Below, one piece after another: positions 19,417 through 30,395 of a DNA stretch of 64,000 nt. Under the pieces are notes generated by a model. That model was not told where the DNA came from. It made no database searches and saw nothing but the letters and a program-made list of their open reading frames with translations. Position numbers and translations under genes: made by a program. The stretch is from Cymbomonas tetramitiformis (Eukaryota; Chlorophyta; Pyramimonadophyceae; Pyramimonadales; Pyramimonadaceae), in contig LGRX02035261.1 in assembly GCA_001247695.2 (NCBI GenBank), positions 1-64,000 of the forward strand, read 5' to 3'. The first letter of the stretch is position 1. Each line of letters opens with the position of its first letter.

Positions 19417-20440
19417 ACTCTGGTGCTGATGTCACTGGCTCTCATATTTAGAAAATGGACGGAAGTCATTTCGGAAAATGACTCTCTTGAGCTTGACCAA
19501 TAGATGAATAGAGAGTGTCTTGTGACATTTATTCATTCCCTGAAACATATGCACGTTATATACCCACTAAGAGCTACTTAAGGCAGTCGCTAAGTGGCTT
19601 ATAATCAATTTGCACCCCTCACGATGCTTCAACTTATTATGTATTGCGAAGAGGCACAATTTAAAGGGTTCTAAAATATTGGGTTTATATACGTCCACAG
19701 ACTGGCAGGTTATGAGCCCACTCACCTGTCGGAGTGCAATTTTATGATTTATGTACATAACTGTACTAGTATAGTTGACAGTCTCGTACAGTTCCGTATG
19801 ACCGGGTTTTCGGAGATGCACAAAAGTATCTCAGCCGGTTCGTGTTTTATCTTAACCGTTTCCGTCTGTCGATTCGTGTTCTTTTACGCTGAATTTTAAT
19901 AATCCCACGTCGCTAATACGTCGTTGGTGTGGCATGCATGTGTATATGGACCGATCCGTCGTTGTTGTGGCATGTCCGAGAATGGCCTTACGCCAAGATT
20001 GTCAGACTTTGCAATTTCCTACTGCTGTCGACCATATACGTGTTTATTTCGTGATGAGCGCCGGTAGGCGTGCTTGGATTTGTGATCAGGTCGCCATTGG
20101 GCGCCGTTTCGACATATGTGGACGTCGTACGAGATTCCAGGTCGGTTACGGTATCATCCATAACGGGAGGCGGGTGGTTTAATACCGTTTTGGGTGTGGT
20201 TGGTACCGCCACTATGTAGTGACACATACCGCGACCACATGAGACATACCGTGATCACATGGGACCTAATTTATATATTGTCCACGACAAGTTCAGTAAA
20301 GGCTCGTGTATTAAATTGTCGATGACAAGTGACACCCGTATCACTACGTAGCGTAGCTCAAACTCTAGTGACGGAAATACGTCCTCGGTATTTCTCAAAA
20401 ATAAGCGAGTGGGCACAGTGTTCACGTCTTGAAGTCTGTT
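19417..20440. other. Gene-free region downstream of HSP70
   Basis: No supported gene. At 19801-19850, CGGGTTTTCGGAGATGCACA and CTCAGCCGG resemble part of the LTR at 61848-61890, so a small LTR remnant may lie here. Confidence 0.4.
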
Positions 20441-20496
20441 CCCAATTCAGCGAAAAACCGTTCGATATTTATCGAACGGTTTTTCGTTGAATTGGG
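20441..20496. repeat. 56-bp near-perfect palindrome
   Basis: Two 27-base arms around TT. The left arm starts CCCAATTCAGCGAAAAACCG; the right arm is its reverse complement with one mismatch. It lies just outside the foldback element. Confidence 0.9.
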
Positions 20497-20504
20497 AAGG
20501 TGGG

Positions 20505-21790
20505 AACAACCCCTTTCGTTCGCTTGCCGGGTCCGATCTGCGATGCCTCCCGTCCGTCGCATGGGACCGTGCGTGCCTGGCGATGGACAAAGAGCAAGCC
20601 GAGTGTTTGAAAGCGAGAAGCTTGCCACGCGTTTGAATACTACGTAAGGTAACCTTGTTACCTGTTACAAGCGTTCACAAGCTTAATATTTGCATTCAGT
20701 AGACTCGTAGCTATTGTTGAGCTCTTGTTTGAGCCATCTGCAGACCCATCGGCTTAGTTTGTAGTCGCGCCTGCAAGCTAAGCTGATATGGCACAAGATG
20801 ATCTCAACCCTGGTCCTCGAAATGCCAAACAGCCGAGGGGTTCTCGTGCGTTCTAACGCGCGAGGCTTGGCACACATATTACTTACAGTAATAGTAGTGC
20901 ACCCTCCAACGCGCAAGGGTTGCAGTCAAGTATACGCGAAACGGTTTGGTGTCTGCATCGCGCATGTGGTTTGGGTTTAAATGTTAATCAAACCTTGAAA
21001 TACCAAACAGCCGGGGGGTTCTCGTGCGTTCTACCGCATGAAAGTTGGACACAAATATTACTTACAGTAATATTAGTGCACCCTCCAAAGCACACGGGCT
21101 GAGGTAAAGCATTGGCAAAACGATCAAGTATTTACGCTATGCTTTTAGTTTCAAAGTTGAATCTTCAAACGCGTGCCGTAGACACGGATATTTTCCGGCA
21201 ATGCTTTACCTCAGACTCTGTGCTTTAGATATTTGAAAGATAATATGTTGATCAATATGCGTGCCAAGTTGAGTTCGCTAGAACGCACGAGAACCCCCCG
21301 GCTGTTTGGTGACACTGGTTCGTGATTTGAATTCAAACCCAAACCAAATGCGTGATGTAGACACGAGACCTTTTCGCGTATACTTGACTGCAGCACTTGC
21401 GCGTTGGAGTCTGCACTAATATTGCTTTAAGGAATATGTGTGCCAAGTCTCACGCGTTAGAACGCACGAGAACCTCTCGGCTGTTTGGCATTTCGAGGAC
21501 CAGGGTTGAGATCATCTTACACCATATCAGCTAAGCTTGCAGGCGCGACTGCAAACTAAGCTGACGCGGCTGCGGATGGACTCAACCAAGCGCTCACAAA
21601 ATAGCTACGAGTCTACAGAATAGAAATATCAAGCTTGCGAACGCTGGTAAAAAAGGTTACCTCGCGTAGCATGAAACGCGTGGTAAGCCTCTCCCTTTCA
21701 AACACTCGACTTGCACTTTCCCAATCGCCAACCACGCACGGTGCCACGGAAGCATTGCACCTGGCAAGGCGAAGGCACGGTGTTGGATAT
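20505..21790. mobile_element. Foldback element: long inverted repeat with arms of about 600 bp
   Basis: The left arm (about 20505-21120) is repeated in reverse complement at about 21190-21790, with a short centre near 21150. Anchors: GCGTTTGAATACTACGTAAG against CGCGTAGCATGAAACGCG, AACAGCCGAGGGGTTCTCGT against its complement at 21469-21490, and GAGGTAAAGCATTG against its complement near the centre. Each arm also holds two copies of a unit of about 190 bp (AACAGCCG...TGCACCCTCCAA). There is no coding content. It fits foldback-type transposons, or a gene for a very long hairpin RNA. Confidence 0.82.
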
Positions 21791-22189
21791 ATCAACAAGA
21801 TATATACAATACGAACGTGGGCATCCGAACGAACGGATAGATGCGATAGCGGAATATGAAAGTAATAAGCTGTCTGTCTAACGGACGCTGTGACCTATGA
21901 CGGGTGACAGTCATAAACCCTAAACCCTGAGATGAGTAGGCTCGTGCGGGCTAAGGCACGGTGCCATATCCAGCACACCACCTAGGGTGGCACTGACTGG
22001 TAGCGGATACAATCGGAGGTCGAAACGGAAAAAAACACCAGTGTACGGTGGAAGAATGCATCTAGGGAGGCCGGTCCATTCTGGCAGGGCTGTCTCGATC
22101 TAGCAGTGCAGTGCTAATACTAGACGGTACAGGAAACGGAGAAAGCACGGCCCGGAGGCCCCTTCTGCACATCTCCCTACAAATTTAGT
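21791..22189. other. Gene-free spacer with short telomere-like motif
   Basis: AAACCCTAAACCCTGAG at about 21915-21931 contains two CCCTAAA units. Nothing else is supported. Confidence 0.4.
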
Positions 22190-22770
22190 ACAGTACACGG
22201 TGTTCTGACGGTACCCGACACGGTTTTTTGACGGTACCCGAACACCGCGGTTTTATGGGAGCGGCGCGGAACACCACGGTTTTCACACGGTGTTACACCG
22301 CGGTTTTCCAACGGTACCCAATACGGTACCTACCTGGTTTTTTAACAGTACCCGGACGGTACCTAGGCCGGTACTTAGGCGGTACCTGGACACCCAAATT
22401 CGGGTTTCCGAATGATAAAACCGCGGTAACAGGTGATAGTTACCGTGGTTTTCGCAAGGTATAATGCATGGGCACCTGTTGGGCATCTAAGTACCCGACC
22501 GGTACTGTACGTAAGTACCGTGGTTTCCGACGGGTGCCTTTAGCATGGACACCGTGGTATTATGACGGTAACCACGATGAGGTACCGCGGTGTTTAGACG
22601 GTAAATATGCTTATTTTTACACGGTACCCAAATACGAAATACCGTCAAAGAACCGCAGTTTTTTAAACATCACTGTGTAAGTACCATGGTTATTTTCGAT
22701 GGGAACTCCCTTATTACCACGGTAATAGGCCAGTATCATATAACACGTACTGCATACATGCCGCGGTTTT
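22190..22770. repeat. Degenerate ACGGTACCC / ACCGCGGTTTT repeats
   Basis: Short words ACGGTACC and ACCGCGGTTTT, with variants, recur irregularly across about 580 bp. No coding frame is convincing. Confidence 0.7.
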
Positions 22771-24819
22771 TATCGTATATATATATATATATGTTGTAGC
22801 GAGAAAGTACCAAACCTAATTTATGTATATAACATCCTCCATACTGTACACTGCGTATAAACGTAACCTTTTAGACATATCCCGATTTATATTCGGACGT
22901 TCACTCGTCACCTTAACAGTACCGCTAAATTATCTAAACTAAAAATCTCGACATTGTTCGACGCTGTCAAAAGCGCCCAGCAAATTGAAATTCGAATTCT
23001 GACCATTCGTGTCTGCCGTTCAGTCGAGTGTCGATGTCGTCCGATGTCGCGGACACTGCCACGACGCGGCGATCATCTGCTTCAGACTTTACCACCATTG
23101 ATTCATGATTGCGACAGTGATATGAGTCTTTCATAGTGAAGATGAAAAGGTGAAAAGACGAAAAGACCTATCTATCTCACAAACCGAAACGAAGTCGAAA
23201 GGTTGCTTTAGTGTGTGTTTGGAAAACTTCATTAGGTTCGATATGTTTCAAATACTGCACTTCTTTTTCAAATTGTCAGCTGCGTGTATGTCTACCAGCT
23301 TGACATCTGGTGCTGGTAAGTGCTCTTCGCTTCTGATGTTCTTTTTCTATATATATACGTGCTTTCACACCCTGTCCCTACGTAGGTGTTTGGGGATATT
23401 CTGACAGGTGGAGTGAGTTGGATGTTAACCAACACTTTCGAGTGCAAAGCACTCGCGGGGATTTTCCCGTTCACTCCCAAGACAAAGTTTCACGCATGCC
23501 AAGGATGAGCGCGCTAAGCACGCACAAAAGAACACATACACATATCGCAAACATATGCTACAAACTGCGCCATATTGCAGCGAGTAAGAATGAAAATATC
23601 ACAGCACGCAATATCACAGCACGCTGATGCACACTGCTGGACGGCGAATTGTGGAGTGTTGACTTCTGTACTGTAGCGGTGAGTTTGAACTCAACAGAAA
23701 TGTATGCCTACCTTCCCTTCCCGTTGGGCGTTCAGAAGTCACGGCACGTCACACGAGCACGATCGACGATGACGAGGACGATCACGAATTCTGACGATCG
23801 AACGATTCTGCGAAAATTCAATCCGACGATCGGAGAGGGAATAATCGACAGCATGCCGCTCACGCTCGCGAGTGGGGAATCGCAGGCACGCAGGTCACAT
23901 ATCGATCGCGATCGTCATCGATTATTCCACCCCACCGCTCTACTCTAACGGTCATCCTAATTGAGGTACGATTTTCTTTCTCTGTTCCGTTTTTTTGGGA
24001 TGCAACACTTTAGCCCATTTTTCGGGCAACTAGAATGTTTTTGGGCTCGTGGTGCACTAGAAGAAATATTGCCCTCGTCGTGCGCATTTAAATGAGCCCA
24101 ACTTGTTTTTGGGGGTTTTGGTGTCTTTTTTTGCGTTTGGTGAAGGTACATGTGCCCCTGGGTTGTACTTGAAGCTGTCGAACAAAGTGCAAAGTTTCTT
24201 GAGATGTACTTGGCGTGTATAGCCTGAGTACCATTGTACCTAGCTACACCCAACTTGGGGGGTCGGTACACGAAAAAGTCAGTCAGCCAGTCGCAATTAA
24301 AGCATTCTCATAGGGATACAGACTAAACTGTAGTACGCATATATACGACTATAGTATAGACTATAGACGACTATAGTATGCGTGCGCTATAGTATGCATG
24401 TAGTACTCATACGGCACCCGTGTTGCGAAAACGCAAGCGGCCCACATTTCATTTGAAATGTGGGCCGCCCGTGTAACGTGTACAGTGCTGCCGACCACAC
24501 CACCGTAGAGCCTACAGTACTCAGTCGTCGACTGCTCGACCACTGCGACGTCCCATCCGATCGTCTCAACGTCCCATCCACGTCCCAATTACTCGTTATT
24601 TAATCCAGCCTCGTCGCAGCCTTGTCCCAGCCTCGATAATTAACTTTGTGAATTGTCGAGAGCTGCAATCGAGGAATCGGAGTTTGTGATTCTGTCATGT
24701 GACACGAAATCACTGATGTCGTCTGGGAGATCAGACTAGATTTCACAGTGGGACGTCCCAGCTCAATTGACATGTCGTCCCAGCCCCTGCTCTAGATCTC
24801 TACAGTATCTCTCCCGTTC
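22771..24819. other. Gene-free, low-complexity region
   Basis: It contains a short (TA)n run at about 22777-22792 and CTATAGTATG-type repeats at 24345-24405. Open frames of 60-104 codons show no recognisable content. Confidence 0.5.
24437..24468. repeat. 32-bp palindrome
   Basis: GCGGCCCACATTTCA, then TT, then its exact reverse complement. It is a 15-bp perfect stem and could be a tiny inverted-repeat element core or a protein-binding site. Confidence 0.85.
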
Positions 24820-25123
24820 ATGACAATGATGAAAAGAGCGGAACATTGGGTAGGAAGAAAGAAAAAACTCAGGCGGCGACCCAGGATGCAGGGAGAGGGA
24901 ACGAAGAAAAAGCCGATACAACTCTCGGGATACAAAATGAGCAAGGTAGTCCGGAACCACAGAAACATATACATGCTAGTAAGAACCAGAAGTCTGAACG
25001 ACGCCAAAGTGATAACGCCAGAAGGACAACGCATACGGCATAAGACATTGATAAAGAAAATAACAGGGCAGGAGAGATTGAAGAAAACCGACGCCAGAGA
25101 ACGGCAGGAAGCATTCAGACGAC

Positions 25124-26177
25124 ATGTATACGGAGGGGGACCGGACCATACCCAGCAACTCTACCACCACAGGCCTCTTCAGGGAAGAAGGACAACTGAA
25201 CATGACACAAATGGATGAGTGCATGCGAATAGTAGGGGAGACAATGAGTACACGCTCGATTAGGGAGGAATGTAACGGGTTAAGCACAGCGGGGAAGGGC
25301 ACAATTCACAAACAGAATGAAAACCGCAATACGACATAAAGGATGGGCCTCACAAGCCATGGTTGGGGGGGGGGCACCGGGTGACACCGTTAGAATAGAT
25401 AAAAAGGGGAGGATAGTAAATTGCAGGCCACAATATACGTATGACTCCCTGGGAGGGGGAAGAGGCAACACAGACAACCTGAAAAGAGCACTTGACATAT
25501 GGGCACGGGAATTCTGTGAGGAGCAGAAGATAACATACGACCCAGTAACGCTCATGGCAGATTCACACCAAACGGATGGTTACAGCTGCGGAATATGGGT
25601 GGTAAAACCACTCAACACTGGAAAAAGATTCCATGCGGAAGGCAACTGCGGGAGACACTGGGAGGCATACCTCAAACAAACTATGCGTGAGGAAGGGGAC
25701 ACCCAGGCAGCAATGCTAAGCATGCGGGCTCGCCTGGGACAAATGGCACTACCCATTGTGATGAGAGGAAACACAGACACCGGAGGACCGGTACGACCTG
25801 GTGAGATGGAGATTACATGTGTGGCAAACACAGAAAGAAGCACAAAAGGACCACAGCAACCACTGTGCGGCAGCGACCAAGACGATGAGGATGCGCTGAT
25901 AGGGAGGGGTACGGAGCGGCAGGGGAAGAAAGGCAAGAAGAGACAGTGCCGGAAACCAAAGCAGCCCAGAAAAGGGGGGGAAACAACAATATTACTGGAG
26001 GACACGGGCACCCAAGAAAACGAAACAAGGGATAAGACAGCGGAGAGCCGACAGGCAATACCCCCACGGGGAGACGAAGACGCACGGGAAGAAACGACAG
26101 ATGTGGCTGGGGAAAGGGGGCCAAATGCAGAACTCCGAACAAGAAAAGCGGGAAAACGCATGAAAAGAGGGACGTAA
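25124..26177 (+). pseudogene. Ulp1 (C48)-like peptidase domain region of the LINE
   Basis: The first frame (25124-25339) has QLNMTQMDECMRIV, like the start of an Ulp1 domain. A second frame (25317-26177) continues with TYDSLGG, then DSHQTDGYSCGIWV, matching the family pattern of Asp, Gln and nucleophile Cys. The catalytic His, normally followed by Trp, is not evident. The C-terminal 150 residues are charged and low complexity. Ulp1 enzymes remove SUMO-like modifiers. At least one frameshift breaks the domain. Whether it belongs to the LINE or is an older neighbour is not settled; shared strand, base bias and spacing favour the LINE. Confidence 0.6.
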
Positions 26178-26361
26178 AAGAACGAACAATGAGAAGGAAG
26201 CCACAGAAGAAAATGCGGAGAAAGTAGATGAGAGAACGGACCAATGGGCAACACAGAAAAAGGCCAAGTACGCACCGCAGGAGACGATAATAACGGCGCT
26301 GCTCCCCAGATGGGATGCGACACAGACAACGAAGGGATGCCAGCAGGACACGGACAGTGAA

Positions 26362-27310
26362 ATGCGGGAGAGGGGAACCGAGGAGGAAAACGAAGGGACC
26401 CTCGGAACACCTATGGAGGAACAAGGGGCAGAACGGACAGTCAAAGAAACGACACGCCAGGAAAAAGCGACACAGAAGAAAGGCACGGACCAGGCAGGGG
26501 GAAACCAACCCACACCATACAGGGGCAAAATATACCAAACGGAACCGAGAGACGAAGGGAGCAACCGAGAGGACAGCCTGAACATGCTAACTTGGAATAT
26601 AGGAGGAAGGAGGGATGCAGGGTACGACATATGCCACATGCTAGAACAGAAGAGGGAAAGGCAGGAGGAGGATGTGCATGTGATAGTACTCACGGAGGTT
26701 AAGACAGCGCACAGGGATATGATGAACAAATTTAGTGACATGGGATACACAGCGGTGGGAACAGAGGTAGCGAATGCTCAGGAGAGAAAAGGGGCAGAAC
26801 AAACCAGAGCCAGAGGAGGAGTGGTCACCCTCCTAGGGGGACCGTACGGGCATGTCCACAACAACCACCATGTGGAGCTTACACCACACCTCGAAGGGTA
26901 CCTGCTGCACACGGTGCTGCACATGCCTGGCAACAGATTCGTACATAATTATAGTGGCAACTTACAGTCCACCACATGCGGAGGAAGCAGACATGAGGGG
27001 CAAAATACAGGACTACATAACAAAAGTCCGAGCCGGAACCAGCGGAGCGGACAATGTAACCATGGTTGTAGGGGGGGACCTCCAGGCAAGCAACACGAGC
27101 AATGAAAGGAGCCGCACAACGGCGGACAGGAGCTGAGACAAACTGACAAAGCGAATGAACATGACAGACGTGGGCACGAAGACAAACACGACTCTGGAGT
27201 TTGCAAGGAACAGGAACATAGACAGATGGATAGCACCAACGGAGCATGAGAAATGGTACACCACCACGGATGGGAGGGAGACTACCCACATGCACACAAG
27301 TGACCACAAG
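26362..27310 (+). pseudogene. LINE AP-type endonuclease domain (frameshifted)
   Basis: MLTWNIGGRR at 26583, VIVLTEVK near 26684, then after a frameshift near 26940, VATYSPPHAE and VVGGDLQAS, and in a third frame TSDHKVISH near 27298. These match, in order, the N, E, Y, D and SDH motifs of the endonuclease that nicks target DNA for target-primed reverse transcription. At least two shifts separate them. Confidence 0.78.
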
Positions 27311-28720
27311 GTCATAAGCCATACCACACTACACCTGAAGCACCTACACACCCACACGCCGCACATTCAAAAGGTCCAGGATGATGAAGTGTGCAAGAAA
27401 TTACAAACACCACTCATGAAACACAACAGGGAAAAACTCACCAAAATACTGCTATACACACATGACAGGGCACGAACTGCAGAATTGGCAGGGGTCATAT
27501 TAACGATAACGGAAAGCAGGGAGAGACAAGATGGGGCAGGGGCGAGATTACTGATAAACAGAGCGGGGGAACTGGTTCAGTACATACTACGACAAGCCAA
27601 CCACGATGCGGTCAGCTCGGAAAGGCTGCCGACAGCCCTAGTAAATGCAAACAGGAAAACAGACATTAACCTGCACCTGAGCGGGAGGTTGAGGAAAAAA
27701 CGAGACAAGGCAATAGTCAACATGCTCAGCATGAAGAAACCAAAAAAGGGAACTCAAGGAAGAGGTCAGAACCGGACAAACGATAGACGCCCTACGAAGA
27801 GGAGGACACCGAGCCCCTCCCCCCAACAAACAAACGGCAACACCGGAGGAATGGATGGGCAGAATGGCTCACACAGGAAACCAAGAAATACAGGGAGGCG
27901 AGAGACTGTGCACAGGAGCATGAACAGGAGCAAAAGCAAAAAAAGAACCAACAGAATAGTCAGAGAGTACTGGAGTAACCAGAAACAATACCACAAAAGA
28001 TATACCAAGCCGCACAGACCAATCAATGGACATGCTCCCACAGCACGGGTGAGGGCGATAAAAGACAAAAGCGGGAAACTGACAGTGGAGGAAACGGAAA
28101 TTCCAAACACGTTCGTGGAACACCTCAGGGGTTCAGACCCCTATAGAATGCAACACAGAGCGACGGGACCGGACACGAAATTCCCATGGACCGACACCGA
28201 TAGAGCGGACCACCTCACGAAAGGGCCAAGACCAAAGATAAGCATGGACCACCTAGGAATACACAAGGGAAAATACGACACAGCAGTATACGAAATGAAC
28301 AACAACAAAGCACCAGGACTCACCAGAGTCCCCAATGAAGTCCTTAAATACATGCCGGCGGAGTTTCACGACGAACTACACGCACTGATGCAGAAAATGT
28401 GGGCAAACAGACACGTTCCAACAAACTGGAAAGAGGGAACATTATGCTTTCACCAAAAAAAAAGAACGACCCCACGGAGCAGGAAAACTACAAACCAATA
28501 GCACCCCTCGAAGGGGTATTCAAGCTGTACACCTCGCTGATAGCAGATATGATAAGAGATTTCTGCGAAACACAAGGAATACTTGCCCAAGCCCAAGAGG
28601 GCTCCAGGAAACAGCGGAACACCCTACGGCAACTAACAAGGATAACAAATGCCATTGAAGATGCAAACCTGTCAGGACAAGAATTGCACGGAATGTACAT
28701 AGATTTCGAAAACGCATAGG
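27155..28720 (+). pseudogene. LINE linker and N-terminal reverse transcriptase (frameshifted)
   Basis: Frame 27155-28501 runs from the end of the endonuclease through a basic linker to APGLTRVPNEVLKYM and VPTNWKEGT. After a shift at an A-run near 28455, frame 28399-28719 gives KKKNDPTEQENYKPIAPLEGVFK and MYIDFENA. These are the conserved fingers/palm blocks before the catalytic YADD. The frame ends at TAG (28717-28719) and the palm is absent, so it is inactive. Confidence 0.8.
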
Positions 28721-29698
28721 ACTTGAACTCAGTCCCCTCTTTCCCACTTGCCGAGTTTTAACCCAAGCGGGATGCTACACTACCCGTATTAGGCACGGGT
28801 AGCGTAAAAAATCGTCGAGAACTTTTCTAAAGCCAAAAATCTCTTAAAATAATAGCACATCTTTCATAATTTTTCGCCGACAGACTATGGAGGCTGAGCA
28901 TGCGTCCAATGATCCAGTAGCACCGTAGCATTATATACAATCATGTTTAGAATAGAGCACACGTCGATAACCTCATAGCGGACATTTAGCTGCACCCCAA
29001 TCAACCTGTCCCATCATTTTTAGTCAAATGTCATAAAATTTAAGGGCCAATTTTGGCTTTGGTCTGAAGTCGGGGATGCTATATTGAATGCGCACATGCC
29101 GCTTACACACTATTACCTCGCTATTGTCGCCATATAGACACAACAATTGAATTTTCGAGCCATCTACATAGGCAGAATGTGCGATATTTTGGCGTGTAAT
29201 CATCGTTGATCCGGACGAAGGGCATTAATATTTTGGGCGATTTAGTGCCTTTTCCAGCTTTGACAATCAAAATTTCCTTCGGCCCGCCTTCGGCCCGCCC
29301 GGTCCGGGCTAGATATCGGTTCGGCCCGCCTTCGGCCCTTCAGGTCATGATATTGAGATGGCTTCGCATGATTTTAAGGTTCGGCCCGATTTCGGCCCGG
29401 TCCACATTTCCCTCAAAATGTGTTTTATCATATTCCCTTGTTTGCAGACATGCCCCCACATATGTTCCTTATGAGAAATACGAATCGTATAACAACGTTT
29501 GATAGCTCAAAATGTCGGGCTCGATGTCCTCTATAAGGATATCAAGATTACGGCTCGAAAATAGATAAGTACTGCGTGAGATATGACCATATTGGTAAAT
29601 ACACGTTAAACAAATCAAAGCCAACATATGTAACAAGTAAGTCTAGTAAATATCAAACGGTCATAGTATAGGTAGCAAAATATCACAATGAACACAAT
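28721..29698. other. Gene-free region with a TTCGGCCC cluster
   Basis: No gene. At 29275-29405, TTCGGCCC and variants recur about seven times, much like the right end of the hAT element at 35365-35650. It may be a remnant of a related element end. Confidence 0.5.
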
Positions 29699-30059
29699 CA
29701 GGGTACATTGCCTACCGTGGCGGGCCGGCCCGGGGCCGCTCGACACCGCTCCGGGCCGCTGGCGGGCCGATGCTTTACCCTGCTCTGGGCCGACGCCCGC
29801 CAAAGGGTAAATGAGGGATACTGGGTCTCAGCCACCCTGGCCGACAGGTGGCCGCTGCTTGAGCCGATCGATATTCGACCTAGGCCGGGTTGGCCGATGT
29901 GTGGCCGCTGGATTCGATAATTCGCGCACAACGACATCGACATCCAACAGTCTTACACACCGCAGAACACCGTCAACCACTTGTTTTCACACCTTCCAAC
30001 ATCTTCAAACTCCGTCGCCAGAACGAACGCAAACGAATTTCTGTCAAAGCGTAAACGAT

Positions 30060-30395
30060 ATGGGACTTTACACTATGCTGGGTGTGCTTCTCACTTTGTT
30101 ATGTGTAGCTCGTTGTGCACCGTTTCAGTGGGGTTCGGATCCTACTAGTTTGTCTAATCAGGGCGCGTGTGCCACCTCTGACCCGTGCGCGTCTTATTCG
30201 CCTGATAACAGCACTGTCGTGGATCCCAACTCAGAGGACAGTCGCAGTCCTCGCATCTATTACGAACTTGTGCGCGTGAGAACGCACCGGATAGTGCGGC
30301 ATGTGAACAATCCCCAAAATCGGGGCGGCTGTCTGTACTTTCTGGAAAATAGTTTTTGGTCGTTTTGGTGGCGACATCATTCGAATTTGGTCTAG
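30060..30395 (+). CDS. Small putative secreted protein inside the hAT element
   Basis: From the ATG at 30060 the frame codes 111 residues beginning MGLYTMLGVLLTLLCVARC, which looks like a signal peptide with a cleavage-type small residue near Cys19. The rest is Ser/Asp/Pro-rich with no known domain. The open frame reaches upstream to 29811. It lies among GGCC-rich subterminal repeats, opposite the transposase. It could be cargo or chance. A 30-bp word (GTGCGGCATGTGAACAATCC plus 10 bases) in its 3' part is repeated at about 30475. Confidence 0.35.
   Translation: MGLYTMLGVLLTLLCVARCAPFQWGSDPTSLSNQGACATSDPCASYSPDNSTVVDPNSEDSRSPRIYYELVRVRTHRIVRHVNNPQNRGGCLYFLENSFWSFWWRHHSNLV

Larger units (their letters stand above)
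24820..28720 (+). mobile_element. LINE-type retrotransposon, 5' part, decayed
   Basis: One strand shows, in order, an Ulp1-like peptidase region (about 25170-25640), a charged region, an AP-type endonuclease (26587-27310) and the N-terminal part of a reverse transcriptase (28300-28720), in several frames. The frame shifts mark it as inactive. It stops inside the reverse transcriptase at YIDFENA, so the active-site YADD region is missing. LINEs usually lose their 5' end, so this 3' loss points to later breakage. A 3' LINE fragment on the same strand starts near 35.7 kb. Confidence 0.78.

Noticed and set aside
22228..22680. Two 70-78-codon frames
   Set aside because: They lie in ACGGTACC/ACCGCGG repeats and code for repetitive peptides.
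25580..26750. Long minus-strand frames opposite the LINE
   Set aside because: They are low-complexity Ser/Phe/Leu/Cys translations produced by the purine-rich LINE strand.
29811..30059. N-terminal extension of the small secreted ORF
   Set aside because: The extension would bury the signal-peptide-like start and is GC-rich subterminal repeat sequence.
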